Source: Candidatus Flavonifractor merdavium (GTDB taxonomy: Bacteria; Bacillota; Clostridia; Oscillospirales; Oscillospiraceae). From it: a stretch of 44,059 bases of DNA. A program made the translations under genes and the position numbers. Location: contig DWXF01000026.1 in NCBI GenBank assembly GCA_019119335.1, positions 1 to 44,059 of the forward strand, in the 5' to 3' direction. How positions within the stretch are numbered: the first letter of the stretch is position 1; every line of letters starts with the position of its first letter. This document shows, piece after piece, positions 33,229 through 41,172 of the stretch. Below the pieces are notes generated by a model that made no database searches, had not been told where the DNA came from, and was given only the letters and a program-made list of their open reading frames with translations.

Positions 33229-33798
33229 ATGCCGGAATGGTTTCTCGCAATAGACGGCGGCGTGCTGCTGTGGATTCAGGAGACGCTGCGCTGCGCCGTG
33301 TGCAACAGTATTCTGAGCGTGTATACAAAGCTGGGCGACGCGGGCATGCTGTGGATCGCGCTGTCCGTGCTGATGCTCTGCTTTCGGAAGACCCGCAAGG
33401 CGGGACTGGCCAGTCTGCTGGCCATGGTGCTGGGGCTGCTGTGTACCAATGTGGCCCTCAAGCATCTGGTGGGCCGGGCCCGGCCCTGGCTGTCGGTGGA
33501 GGGACTGGTGCCGCTGGTGGCGGAGCACGACCCCAATTCCTTCCCGTCGGGTCACACCTGCGCCGCCTTTGCCGCCGCCTCCGCCTGGTGCCGCACGCTG
33601 CCCCGGCGGTGGATGAAGGTGACCGCCGTGGTATTGGCCGCCCTGATGGGATTTTCCCGACTGTACCTGGGGGTTCATTTCCCCAGCGATGTGCTGGCGG
33701 GCATGGCGGTGGGTTTGCTGTGCGGCTGGCTGGCCTGCCTGCTGTGGCGGCAGGTGCCCGCCTGGCGGAGGCTGGAGCCGCCTTGCCAAAGGGACTGA
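33229..33798 (+). CDS. PAP2-family membrane phosphatase
   Basis: A 189-residue membrane phosphatase with about five helices. All three PAP2 motifs are seen: KHLVGRARP (78-86), PSGH (106-109) and SRLYLGVHFPSD (143-154), with catalytic His150. Likely substrates are undecaprenyl pyrophosphate (BcrC-like role) or a phosphatidyl lipid; this cannot be told. AGGAGG precedes the ATG directly after the DUF4330 terminator, so its expression may rest on readthrough or an unseen promoter. Confidence 0.9.
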   Translation: MPEWFLAIDGGVLLWIQETLRCAVCNSILSVYTKLGDAGMLWIALSVLMLCFRKTRKAGLASLLAMVLGLLCTNVALKHLVGRARPWLSVEGLVPLVAEHDPNSFPSGHTCAAFAAASAWCRTLPRRWMKVTAVVLAALMGFSRLYLGVHFPSDVLAGMAVGLLCGWLACLLWRQVPAWRRLEPPCQRD

Positions 33799-33811
33799 GT
33801 TATGTTACACT
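33783..33811 (+). promoter_or_regulatory. Promoter of the DtxR-family gene
   Basis: TTGCCA (33783-33788) and TACACT (33806-33811), spacing 17. The -35 box lies within the last codons of the PAP2 gene. Confidence 0.65.
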
Positions 33812-33844
33812 GTAAAAAAACTCCTGCTGGAAAGGAGAAGGGCC

Positions 33845-34222
33845 ATGAACATTTACGAGTCCGCCGAAAATTATCTGGAGACCATCCTCAGCCTGCATGA
33901 GACCCAGGGGCTGGTGCGGTCCATCGACATCGCCAACCACCTGCATTTTTCCAAGCCCAGCGTCAGCGTGGCTATGAAGAAGCTGCGGGAGAGCGGCTAT
34001 ATTGAGGTGGACAAGGAGGGCTATATCTCCCTGTTGCCTGCCGGGGAGGAGATTGCCCGCCGGATCTATGAGCGGCACAAGCTGCTCACCCAATTTTTCA
34101 TTCATCTCGGCGTAAGTCCCGACGTGGCGGCGGCAGACGCCTGCAAGATTGAACACGACCTCAGCGAGGAGACCTTTCAGAAGATCAAGGAGCACGCCCT
34201 GGGCAGAGCGGCCCAGGCATAA
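33845..34222 (+). CDS. DtxR/MntR-family metal-dependent regulator
   Basis: A 125-residue protein with winged helix (1-62) and dimerisation domain, without an SH3-like third domain, the size of MntR. Metal-site positions by analogy: Asn9, Glu12, His78, Cys100, Glu103, His104. CxxEH is the DtxR/IdeR (iron) version, whereas MntR has ExxEH; Asn9 replaces the Asp of MntR and the Met of DtxR. So the metal may be iron or manganese. The context offers no metal transporter downstream except the B12-controlled importer at 36 kb, which is a separate unit. ATG 33845 follows AAAGGAGAAGG. Confidence 0.87.
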   Translation: MNIYESAENYLETILSLHETQGLVRSIDIANHLHFSKPSVSVAMKKLRESGYIEVDKEGYISLLPAGEEIARRIYERHKLLTQFFIHLGVSPDVAAADACKIEHDLSEETFQKIKEHALGRAAQA

Positions 34223-34335
34223 AAAAAGGACGCGGAAGGGCTACTCCTCACAAGGACATCTTGAGATTAACCCAAGAATGACCGATTGAGAGAAGCCCTG
34301 GGGTGTCTGCCCCAAATGTTTCAAATGGGGAAATA

Positions 34336-34375
34336 GCCGCAAGCCACAACAAGATGGCTTGCGGCCATTATTTAT
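34336..34375 (+). terminator. Hairpin after the DtxR-family gene
   Basis: Perfect 11-bp stem 34336-34346 with 34355-34365 and a loop of eight; followed by CATTATTTAT, a poor T tract. Probably ends the regulator transcript. Upstream, GGGG/CCCC/GGGG runs (34300-34330) allow alternative small hairpins. Otherwise nothing is seen in 34223-34440. Confidence 0.55.
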
Positions 34376-34445
34376 ATCATAGGCATGATAGAAATCGAAA
34401 CAAGTCAATTTGTTGGTTTTGCGCTGTACTGGGATATAATTATGC

Positions 34446-34474
34446 TTGCAATCAGCAAAAGATTGCGGTATACT
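34446..34474 (+). promoter_or_regulatory. Promoter of the structured leader region
   Basis: TTGCAA (34446-34451) and TATACT (34469-34474), spacing 17, with the inverted repeat GCAATC-7-GATTGC (34448-34466) lying across the -35 and the spacer. No gene follows for 500 bases, so it drives the RNA elements below. Confidence 0.7.
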
Positions 34475-34480
34475 AAAAAA

Positions 34481-34690
34481 GTATAAAGTAAATATCAAGC
34501 AGATACGATGAGAAACTTGTGTGACACAGGTGCTCTTTATCATAAGCCGGTGAGAGTCCGGCGCGAAAGGCCGTGTTCGTCGTAAGACATCAGCCGGCAG
34601 TGATCGTACATCAGGGAGCACCCTCTTGGGAGTCGTAGGCTGTTTTGTATCCATGCGGTCTTTCCGAAGAGGAAAGACCGTTTTTTATGC
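34481..34690 (+). ncRNA. Structured leader RNA of unassigned class
   Basis: A predicted transcript of about 205 bases that ends at an intrinsic terminator. GGTGCTC (34529-34535) can pair with GAGCACC (34616-34622) as a closing stem. Inside is the hairpin GCCGG-TGAGAGT-CCGGC (34546-34562), whose loop has the TGAGAxT pattern also seen in the cobalamin riboswitch 190 bases downstream, but the rest of the cobalamin core and its B12 box are missing. It may be a diverged riboswitch in tandem, another aptamer class or a small RNA. The ORFs across this stretch have no coding character. Confidence 0.45.
34656..34686 (+). terminator. Intrinsic terminator of the leader RNA
   Basis: Perfect 10-bp stem 34656-34665 with 34671-34680, loop GAAGA, then TTTTTT. 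Confidence 0.92.
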
Positions 34691-34705
34691 CAGAATAAAA
34701 TATAA

Positions 34706-34908
34706 CTTTTTGTGGCCGCAGAGGAAGATTCGGGCGGCTGAACAAGGGAATCGGGTGAGAATCCCGGACGGTAACCGCCGCTGTATGCGTGATGTCCGCT
34801 GCTCGTCAACGAAAGTTCGCCATTGGGGACGTGCCCTGAGAAGGCAAAGCAGACCGGCGAAGGCAGGAATACCCTGCTCCAAGCGCAAGTCAGAAGACCT
34901 ACAAAAAG
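34706..34908 (+). promoter_or_regulatory. Cobalamin (B12) riboswitch
   Basis: Class-I type cobalamin aptamer. Closing stem CTTTTTGT (34706-34713) with ACAAAAAG (34901-34908); core AAGGGAATCGGGTGAGAATCC (34744-34764) with the following ACGGTAACCGCCGCTGT (34768-34784), and the B12 box AGTCAGAAGACC (34888-34899), which differs from the usual AGTCAGGAGACC by one base. Together with the terminator downstream this predicts shut-off of the operon at 35008-42108 when cobalamin is plentiful. Confidence 0.9.
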
Positions 34909-34953
34909 AGACCGGCCAGGTGTGGGACGCTGCACTTGGCATTCGTTACGCAG

Positions 34954-34992
34954 AAAAACGGCTGTGGATCTCAGGATCCGCAGCCGTTTTTT
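34954..34992 (+). terminator. Riboswitch expression-platform terminator
   Basis: Stem 34954-34970 with 34975-34991 (one G-T pair), loop TCAG, then TTTTTTC, only 15 bases before the first ATG. A second hairpin GCCAGGTG/CACTTGGC (about 34915-34940) lies between aptamer and terminator and may serve in switching. Confidence 0.9.
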
Positions 34993-35007
34993 CAGGGAGG
35001 GATAGGA

Positions 35008-36012
35008 ATGGCGGAAGAAATCAACAAAAATCAGCTGCTGGAGCAGAAAAAAGCGGTGTTCGACATGATCGTGGAAGGCCCCAAGCTCACAGGAGAGGCG
35101 GAGGCGAAAGAGGACGATCAGTACTCACTGGACACCGAGCGAGGCGCGCAGCTCTACGCATCCTTTTCTGATGACGAGCTGCTGGAACTTCTGCGCGGAA
35201 GCGCCCAGTATCTGGGACATTCTCCCTCTCAGGGAGAGGTGCATTGGATCCTGCGTGCATATCTCAAAGCTCGTTTCAAAAATTGGCCGAGGGCATTGCG
35301 TGCAGCGGGATTGAGCCGGTCGGCGGGTCGGGGCGGAATGTCCTCAGAGCAGATGTCTCAGAAGAACGAGGAGTACCAGCAGATGCTCAATCAAATTCGA
35401 GGTATGGCGGAACAGCTGGGCCGAATCCCACACCCGTCGGAGCTACCTGAGATATGCCGGAAACTGAAAAAACGCCATCGTACCTGGGGCGAGGTTTTAG
35501 CTGCTGCCGGAGTTGAGGAAGCAGTGGCTGTCCATCTGCAGAAAGAAGAAAACCTAAAGAATGATGAGCTGTGTATACTCCGGGAATTGAGAGCCCTTGC
35601 GGAAAGGCTGAATCGCTCGCCTCTTCGGGGTGAAGTGGAGCAAAGCCTGCGGGAATCCCTGCTCCGGCGTTTTGGATCGTGGCGGAACGCACTCTATCAG
35701 ATCGATCTGGAACCGGTTCGGCGCATCACCCCCTTTGTGAATGCTCCGCTGCAGCGGGAAAAAGACAAGCAGAGGGCAACCCACCGGCAGGAACTGTACG
35801 ACTGCCACTACCGGCTTTTAAAGCTGGATCCCCAAACGCAAGCAGATTTGGCGTTGGTACGGAAACTGGCGCAGCAGCTTGGGCATCCTCCCGGCCGCAG
35901 AGAGGTACCGGCGGAGGTTCGCATGCGCCTGCAAAAGGTCTGCGGCTCCTGGTCAAACGCCCTGTTTCAACTGGGGTTACAGGAAAAGCGCGGCAGATTG
36001 CGGCAGCGTTGA
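35008..36012 (+). CDS. Protein of four homing-endonuclease-associated repeats, no nuclease domain
   Basis: A 334-residue, charged, cytoplasmic protein. Four units of about 45 residues are seen at 55-102, 124-168, 187-234 and 278-324. Each has a helix ending in LG or LN, then a xxPxxxE(V/L) turn, and closes with a W-x3-L-x3-GL type pattern: YLGHSPSQGEV..NWPRALRAAGL, QLGRIPHPSEL..TWGEVLAAAGV, RLNRSPLRGEV..SWRNALYQIDL, QLGHPPGRREV..SWSNALFQLGL. This is the HNH/homing-endonuclease-associated repeat, thought to bind DNA. No HNH, LAGLIDADG or GIY-YIG motif was found. It is the first gene behind the B12 riboswitch and 21 bases before the permease. It may be a regulator of the operon; its job is unknown. 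ATG 35008 follows GGGAGGGATAGGA. Confidence 0.82.
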   Translation: MAEEINKNQLLEQKKAVFDMIVEGPKLTGEAEAKEDDQYSLDTERGAQLYASFSDDELLELLRGSAQYLGHSPSQGEVHWILRAYLKARFKNWPRALRAAGLSRSAGRGGMSSEQMSQKNEEYQQMLNQIRGMAEQLGRIPHPSELPEICRKLKKRHRTWGEVLAAAGVEEAVAVHLQKEENLKNDELCILRELRALAERLNRSPLRGEVEQSLRESLLRRFGSWRNALYQIDLEPVRRITPFVNAPLQREKDKQRATHRQELYDCHYRLLKLDPQTQADLALVRKLAQQLGHPPGRREVPAEVRMRLQKVCGSWSNALFQLGLQEKRGRLRQR

Positions 36013-36033
36013 TTTGCTTTTGCGAGGTGAGGA

Positions 36034-36981
36034 ATGCAGATGAAACGAAAAATAAGCTACCGGCTTGCCCATATTTTTCTGGTGCTGCTGGGCGTCAGCT
36101 TTTTAAGTTTTCTGCTGATGTATGTGTCGCCGGGCGATCCAGTCCGGGCCATGTACGCTGTCAGCGGCAGTATCCCGTCGGAGGAAGTGCTGGAACAGAC
36201 CAGAGAGGAACTGGGACTCAACGATCCGTTTTTCATCCAGTACGGCAACTGGATTTCCAACTGCCTCCGGGGAGACTTCGGCACATCCTACTCAAAGGGC
36301 GAAGCGGTAGCGACCCTTTTGATGGAGCGGGTCATGCCCACCATTCAACTGGCGCTGCTGTCCCTGGTGATCATGGTTCTTGTGGCCGTACCCATCGGCG
36401 TATACTCCGCTTTGCTACAGAACAGCATACTGGACTATCTTTTGCGGGGTACCACATTTATCAGCATTTCCATGCCTAATTTCTGGGTGGGATTGCTGCT
36501 GCTCTATGTGGTGGCCATGAAGCTGGGATGGCTTCCGGTGGTGTCCAACCAAATGAACTTCCAGCGGTTGATTCTGCCAGCCGTGACATTGGCCATTGCC
36601 ATGGCGGGGAAATACGCCCGACAGGTTCGGGCGGCTATTTTGGAGGAATTGCGTCAGGACTATGTGGCAGGCGCCAGGGCCCGGGGGCTGTCGGAACGAT
36701 GCGTGCTCTGGTGCCATGTGCTTCCAAACGCTGTTTTGCCTCTTATCACTATGCTGGGGCTGTCTTTGGGCTCTCTGCTGGGCGGAACCGCCGTGGTGGA
36801 AGTCATCTTTTCCTATCCGGCACTGGGCAGCCTGGCCATCTCCGCCATTACCTCCAGAGACTATCCGCTGATCCAAGGCTATGTACTGTGGATCGCTCTG
36901 ATCTATATGGCGGTCAATCTGGTGGTGGATCTCTCTTATAACCGGCTGGATCCCCGGCTGAGAAAGGAGCTGCAGGCATGA
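36034..36981 (+). CDS. ABC importer permease, DppB/NikB type
   Basis: A 315-residue membrane protein with six helices. LAHIFLVLLGVSFLSFLLMYVSPGDPVRAMY is the standard start of the family; the EAA loop is EELRQDYVAGARARGLSERCV (about 209-229) which contacts the ATPases. Family 5 importers of this type carry peptides, nickel, opines or other small solutes. GAGGTGAGG precedes two close starts, ATG 36034 and ATG 36040. It overlaps the next gene by 4 bases. Confidence 0.93.
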   Translation: MQMKRKISYRLAHIFLVLLGVSFLSFLLMYVSPGDPVRAMYAVSGSIPSEEVLEQTREELGLNDPFFIQYGNWISNCLRGDFGTSYSKGEAVATLLMERVMPTIQLALLSLVIMVLVAVPIGVYSALLQNSILDYLLRGTTFISISMPNFWVGLLLLYVVAMKLGWLPVVSNQMNFQRLILPAVTLAIAMAGKYARQVRAAILEELRQDYVAGARARGLSERCVLWCHVLPNAVLPLITMLGLSLGSLLGGTAVVEVIFSYPALGSLAISAITSRDYPLIQGYVLWIALIYMAVNLVVDLSYNRLDPRLRKELQA

Positions 36982-39437
36982 CCGCTGCGAAAAAGCGTTT
37001 TTTGGTGTTTGGCCTGATGGCCCTGGCCATACTTCTTGTGGCGGTGCTGGCCCCTGTCATTGCCACCCATGATCCCAACAGCTCCGTTCTGGCGGATGCG
37101 GTGCAGCCCCCCAGTGGGGAACACTGGTTTGGGACAGACAAAATGGGGCGGGATCTGTTCTCCCGTGTCATTTATGGTACCAGAACCTCCATTTTATCCA
37201 CCATGGTGCTGGTGCTCAGCATTCTGCTTTTGGGCGGCGCCCTGGGCATCGTGGCCGGTTATGTCGGCGGCATAGTGGAAACCATCATCATGCGCGTTGC
37301 CGACATGATGGTCTCCTTTCCCGGTATGGCTCTTGCCATTGCCCTGGCCGGTATGCTGGGGGGCAGTATGACCAGCGCCATCCTGGCCATTATGGCGGTA
37401 AGCTGGACGAAATATGCCCGTCTGGCCCGCAGCCTGGTGCTGAAGATCAAGCACCAGGACTATGTGCTGGCTGCCCGGATCTCCGGGACCCGGGAGCGGG
37501 ACATCCTGCTGCGCTATATGGTGCCGTCAGCCCTTCCCACCCTGGTCATCACCGCTGCCACCGATGTGGGAGGGATGATGCTGGAGCTGGCCGGCTTCTC
37601 CTTCCTGGGCCTGGGTGCCCAGTCTACCTCCATTGAGTGGGGATATATGCTCAATGAGGGACGGGCCTATATGGAATCGGCGCCGTGGCTGATGGTATTT
37701 CCAGGACTTGCTATCTTTCTGACTGTGGTGATCTTCAACCTGCTGGGGGACAGCCTGCGGGATATCCTGGATCCCAGAGAGGATGAGGCGCAGCCCCATT
37801 CAAAATCAAAGAAAAGAGGAGACAAGATGAAGCGTTTGAAACATGTATCCACAAAGGCTGCCGCCCTTCTGGTTGGAGCGATGCTGCTCTCCGGTGTACT
37901 CACCGGCTGTGGCGGCACTCCGTCCGCGGAACAGACGGAGCAGACTCACCTGAACTTCGGCTGTTACAGTTACTCTGACTCTCTGGACCCCATTACCACA
38001 GTCAATTCCAGCTGGGCCGGCATGCGCTACGGCATCCTGGAGTGTCTGTTCCGGTTTGACGATCAGATGGTGGCACAGCCCTGGCTCTGTGATGCCTACG
38101 AGGTCTCCGACGACTATACCGCCTGGATCCTGCACATCCGGGAGGGCGTGCAGTTCTCCAACGGAAATCCTGTGACTCCTTCCGCCGTCCAGGCCGCCTT
38201 TGAGCGGCTGTACGCCGAGACCGACGCCGACCGGGGCGGCACCGGCAACTCCAATCCCGAGGTCTATCTCCCTGAGCCGGAGCTGACCGCCGATGACGAG
38301 GCAGGTACTCTCACCGTGGTCTGCCAGCGCCCCACTGGAAATCTGCCCGGTATCCTGGCCTATCCCTATTTCTCGGTGATCGATGTGTCGGTGGTGGAGC
38401 AGGGCATCGTCAGCACCGGCCCTTATAAGCTGGACAGTATGCAGGCCGGTGTGGGCGCTGAACTCTCCCGCAATGAGTACTACTGGAATGGAGAAGTTCC
38501 CTACGATACCGTTTCTATCCTTTTCATCGAGGACAGCTCCACCAAGGCCATGGCGCTCCAGAGCGGGGACGTGGATCTGGTGGAAAATATCACCACCGCC
38601 AGCGATCTGGAGAAGCTGGAAGCGGATGACCGCTTTTATGTTTCCACCGCCGCAGGTGTTCGCACTGGCAACTCCTACATGAATTTCAACGGCCCCCTGG
38701 CAAACGACGCTTTGCGGCAGGCGGTTCTTATGGCGCTGGACCATGAGACCATGTGCAATGTAACGGTGGCAGGTATGTACACCCCGGGCTTTGCGGCACT
38801 CCCCTCCTCTCTGGCCTACAACTACGACCAGCTTACCAATCCCTATCCCTATGATGTAGAAAAGGCCAAGGAGACTCTGGATGAGGCTGGGATCGTGGAC
38901 ACCGATGGGGACGGCATCCGGGAACTGGACGGCGAGAACATTGATCTGGTCTATCTGGCCTACACCAGCCGTAACCTCAACGATTTTGCCCAGGCCATTG
39001 CCCTCCAGCTGGAGGAGATCGGCATCGGCGTTACGCTGAATGTCAGCGACTATGACACCATCACCGCACTCCAGAACGCCGGTGAGTTTGACCTGGTTAC
39101 CGCCAACACCACCACTGTGGGAACCGGAGATCCCCAGGATTTTTTGGGTGGATGGTACTCCGGAAATTCTCAGAACTACGGATATTACCACAATGAGGAG
39201 TACGATGCCTGCTTTGAGGAGCTGGAGGTGACCACCGATCAGGCACGGAGACTGGAACTGATCACCCGGATGCAGCAGATCCTCATCGACGATGCGGCCA
39301 CCATCATCCACGGCTATTATAATAGCCGGATGATGAGCTGGGCGGATCGGGTCACCGGCGCGGAGATCGCCACCATCGACTACTATTGGCTCACCAGTGA
39401 TATTGCACCCGCGGCGGAGGAAAGCAGCAATGCTTGA
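36978..39437 (+). CDS. Fused DppC-type permease and lipoprotein substrate-binding protein
   Basis: One open frame of 819 residues carries two usually separate subunits. Residues 1-283: DppC/NikC permease with GTDKMGRDLFSRVIYGTR and EAA loop VLAARISGTRERDILLRYM. Then the linker DPREDEAQPHSKSKKRGDK and, from Met284, a complete family-5 substrate-binding lipoprotein: signal helix, lipobox LTGC (GVLTGCGG), DPITTVNSSW, and the signature-like DAYEVSDDYTAWILHIREGVQFSNGNPVT. An internal SD, AGAGGAG, lies 5 bases before the ATG of Met284 (37827), so free binding protein of 536 residues can also be made. The topology allows a true fusion, as the permease C-terminus is cytoplasmic. No stop or frameshift separates the parts in this sequence. 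Ligand unknown. Confidence 0.9.
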   Translation: MTAAKKRFLVFGLMALAILLVAVLAPVIATHDPNSSVLADAVQPPSGEHWFGTDKMGRDLFSRVIYGTRTSILSTMVLVLSILLLGGALGIVAGYVGGIVETIIMRVADMMVSFPGMALAIALAGMLGGSMTSAILAIMAVSWTKYARLARSLVLKIKHQDYVLAARISGTRERDILLRYMVPSALPTLVITAATDVGGMMLELAGFSFLGLGAQSTSIEWGYMLNEGRAYMESAPWLMVFPGLAIFLTVVIFNLLGDSLRDILDPREDEAQPHSKSKKRGDKMKRLKHVSTKAAALLVGAMLLSGVLTGCGGTPSAEQTEQTHLNFGCYSYSDSLDPITTVNSSWAGMRYGILECLFRFDDQMVAQPWLCDAYEVSDDYTAWILHIREGVQFSNGNPVTPSAVQAAFERLYAETDADRGGTGNSNPEVYLPEPELTADDEAGTLTVVCQRPTGNLPGILAYPYFSVIDVSVVEQGIVSTGPYKLDSMQAGVGAELSRNEYYWNGEVPYDTVSILFIEDSSTKAMALQSGDVDLVENITTASDLEKLEADDRFYVSTAAGVRTGNSYMNFNGPLANDALRQAVLMALDHETMCNVTVAGMYTPGFAALPSSLAYNYDQLTNPYPYDVEKAKETLDEAGIVDTDGDGIRELDGENIDLVYLAYTSRNLNDFAQAIALQLEEIGIGVTLNVSDYDTITALQNAGEFDLVTANTTTVGTGDPQDFLGGWYSGNSQNYGYYHNEEYDACFEELEVTTDQARRLELITRMQQILIDDAATIIHGYYNSRMMSWADRVTGAEIATIDYYWLTSDIAPAAEESSNA

Positions 39438-40209
39438 GATCAATGGGCTGACGGTTGCTTATGGAGAGCGCCTGGCATTGCGGAATTTCTCTCTTTCCAT
39501 GCAGGAGGGAGAGATCGTAGCCCTGGTAGGTGAGAGCGGCAGCGGCAAGACCACCGCCATCCGCTCTGTTCTGGGGCTTCTGCCGCCGGGAGGAGCCGTG
39601 ACCGAAGGAACGATCTCTTTTGAAGGCCAGCAACTGCAGGGACTTTCACCCCGGGAGTGGAAATCGCTGCGGGGGAAGAAACTTTCCATGATCTTTCAGG
39701 ATTCCGGCGCCATGCTCAATCCCATCCGCACCATAGGCTCCCAATTCTGTGAATATATCCGTACCCACAGCAGTCTGTCCAAAAAAGAGGCGGGGGCGCT
39801 GAGCCAGGAAATGCTGGAACGGATGGGGCTTTCCGACCCGGAGAGTATTTTGGGTGCCTATCCCTTTCAACTCAGCGGAGGTCAGCGCCAGCGGGTGGGC
39901 ATCGCTATGGCCATGACCTTCCAGCCAAAGCTCCTGTTGGCGGATGAGCCTACCAGCGCATTGGATGTGACCACCCAGGCGCAGATCGTCCGGCAAATGC
40001 TGGAGTTGCGGGATACCTATGGCACGGCTATTCTTCTGGTGACCCATAACCTGGCGGTGGCTGCCTACATGGCCAGCCGCATCCTGGTTATGCGCAACGG
40101 CAGCACTGTGGAACAAGGCGACCGGGAGAGCCTTCTGCGAAGTCAGGAGCCATACACCCGCCAACTGCTCCAGGCGGTTCCGGATCTGGGAGGGAAGCGT
40201 TATGTCTGA
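39430..40209 (+). CDS. ABC importer ATPase, DppD/NikD type
   Basis: A 259-residue ATPase with Walker [10 protein letters not shown] (34-42), signature LSGGQRQR (about 155-162), Walker [13 protein letters not shown] and the switch His in LVTHNL. Shorter than usual DppD because it lacks the C-terminal oligopeptide extension. ATG 39430 has GGAGG upstream and overlaps the previous stop by 8 bases. Confidence 0.93.
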   Translation: MLEINGLTVAYGERLALRNFSLSMQEGEIVALVGESGSGKTTAIRSVLGLLPPGGAVTEGTISFEGQQLQGLSPREWKSLRGKKLSMIFQDSGAMLNPIRTIGSQFCEYIRTHSSLSKKEAGALSQEMLERMGLSDPESILGAYPFQLSGGQRQRVGIAMAMTFQPKLLLADEPTSALDVTTQAQIVRQMLELRDTYGTAILLVTHNLAVAAYMASRILVMRNGSTVEQGDRESLLRSQEPYTRQLLQAVPDLGGKRYV

Positions 40210-41155
40210 ATGCATTTTGGAGGGGCGGGGGCTTACACGCCGTTACCGGCGACCGGATGGGCGAATTCTGACCGCCTGCCAGCAGATTGATCTTCGCCTT
40301 TATCCCGGAGAGACACTGGGAATCGTAGGGGAAAGCGGCTGCGGCAAGAGCACGCTGCTACGGATGTTGTCCCAGCTGGAGCGGCCTGATGAGGGACAAT
40401 TGCTGTTTCGTGGGGAAGATGTGACCGGCTGGAAGGGCGAAAACCTGCGCCGGCACCGCAGGCATATCCAGATGGTCTTTCAGGACCCTGCCGCCGCCTT
40501 TTTCCCACGAATGCGGGTATGGGATGCCGTGACGGAACCGCTGCGCAACTATTCCTCCTGCTCCAGAGGAGAGTTGCGGGAGAAAGCCAAGCAGTTACTG
40601 GAAATGGTAGAACTCCCACAGGAGTTTCTGGACCGGTATCCCCACTCCATGAGCGGCGGCCAGCGCCAGCGGCTGGGCATTGCCCGGGCCCTGGCGCTGG
40701 AGCCCGAGGTGCTTTTATGTGATGAGGCCACCTCTGCTCTGGATGTCTCCACCCAGGATCAGTTGGTAGAACTGCTGGTGGAGCTCCAGCGGCAGCGGGA
40801 GCTTGCCATCCTGTTTGTCTGCCACGATCTGGCCTTGGTCCAGTCCCTTTCCCACCGGATCATGGTGATGTATCTCGGCGTAGTGGTGGAGTCGCTCCCC
40901 AGCAGCTGTCTTGCAAAAGACGCCCTTCACCCCTATGCAAAGGCCCTTCTGGAGTCTGTCTTTTCTCTGCATGACAACCATGAGAGACTCATTGTCCCTC
41001 TCTGCGGGGAGGTGCCAAGTCCCATTGACCGTCCTGCCGGCTGCCCCTTCCACACCCGCTGTTCCCACTGCACAGAGCTTTGCCGTACCAGAATGCCGCA
41101 AATGACCGCTGTGGGACCGGAGCATTGGGTGGCCTGCCACCGATACAGCGATTGA
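40202..41155 (+). CDS. ABC importer ATPase, DppF/OppF type
   Basis: A 317-residue ATPase with Walker A GESGCGKST (43-51), signature SMSGGQRQRLGIARAL, Walker B VLLCDEATSALD and switch His in VCHDLAL. It keeps the C-terminal oligopeptide-transporter extension with four cysteines, CPFHTRCSHCTELC, which in relatives can hold an Fe-S cluster. Overlaps the preceding gene by 8 bases; completes the importer with one permease, one permease-binding protein fusion and two ATPases. Confidence 0.94.
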   Translation: MSECILEGRGLTRRYRRPDGRILTACQQIDLRLYPGETLGIVGESGCGKSTLLRMLSQLERPDEGQLLFRGEDVTGWKGENLRRHRRHIQMVFQDPAAAFFPRMRVWDAVTEPLRNYSSCSRGELREKAKQLLEMVELPQEFLDRYPHSMSGGQRQRLGIARALALEPEVLLCDEATSALDVSTQDQLVELLVELQRQRELAILFVCHDLALVQSLSHRIMVMYLGVVVESLPSSCLAKDALHPYAKALLESVFSLHDNHERLIVPLCGEVPSPIDRPAGCPFHTRCSHCTELCRTRMPQMTAVGPEHWVACHRYSD

Positions 41156-41172
41156 TTTTAGGAGGAATCGCC

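Noticed and set aside
34706-34908. FMN or TPP riboswitch instead of cobalamin
   Set aside because: The AGTCAGAAGACC box and the GCCGCTGT core are those of cobalamin aptamers; FMN and TPP core sequences are absent.
34241-35005. Several open frames in the leader region (for example 34540-34935 minus and 34626-35171 plus)
   Set aside because: They cross two terminators and the riboswitch, lack SDs and have no protein-like composition.
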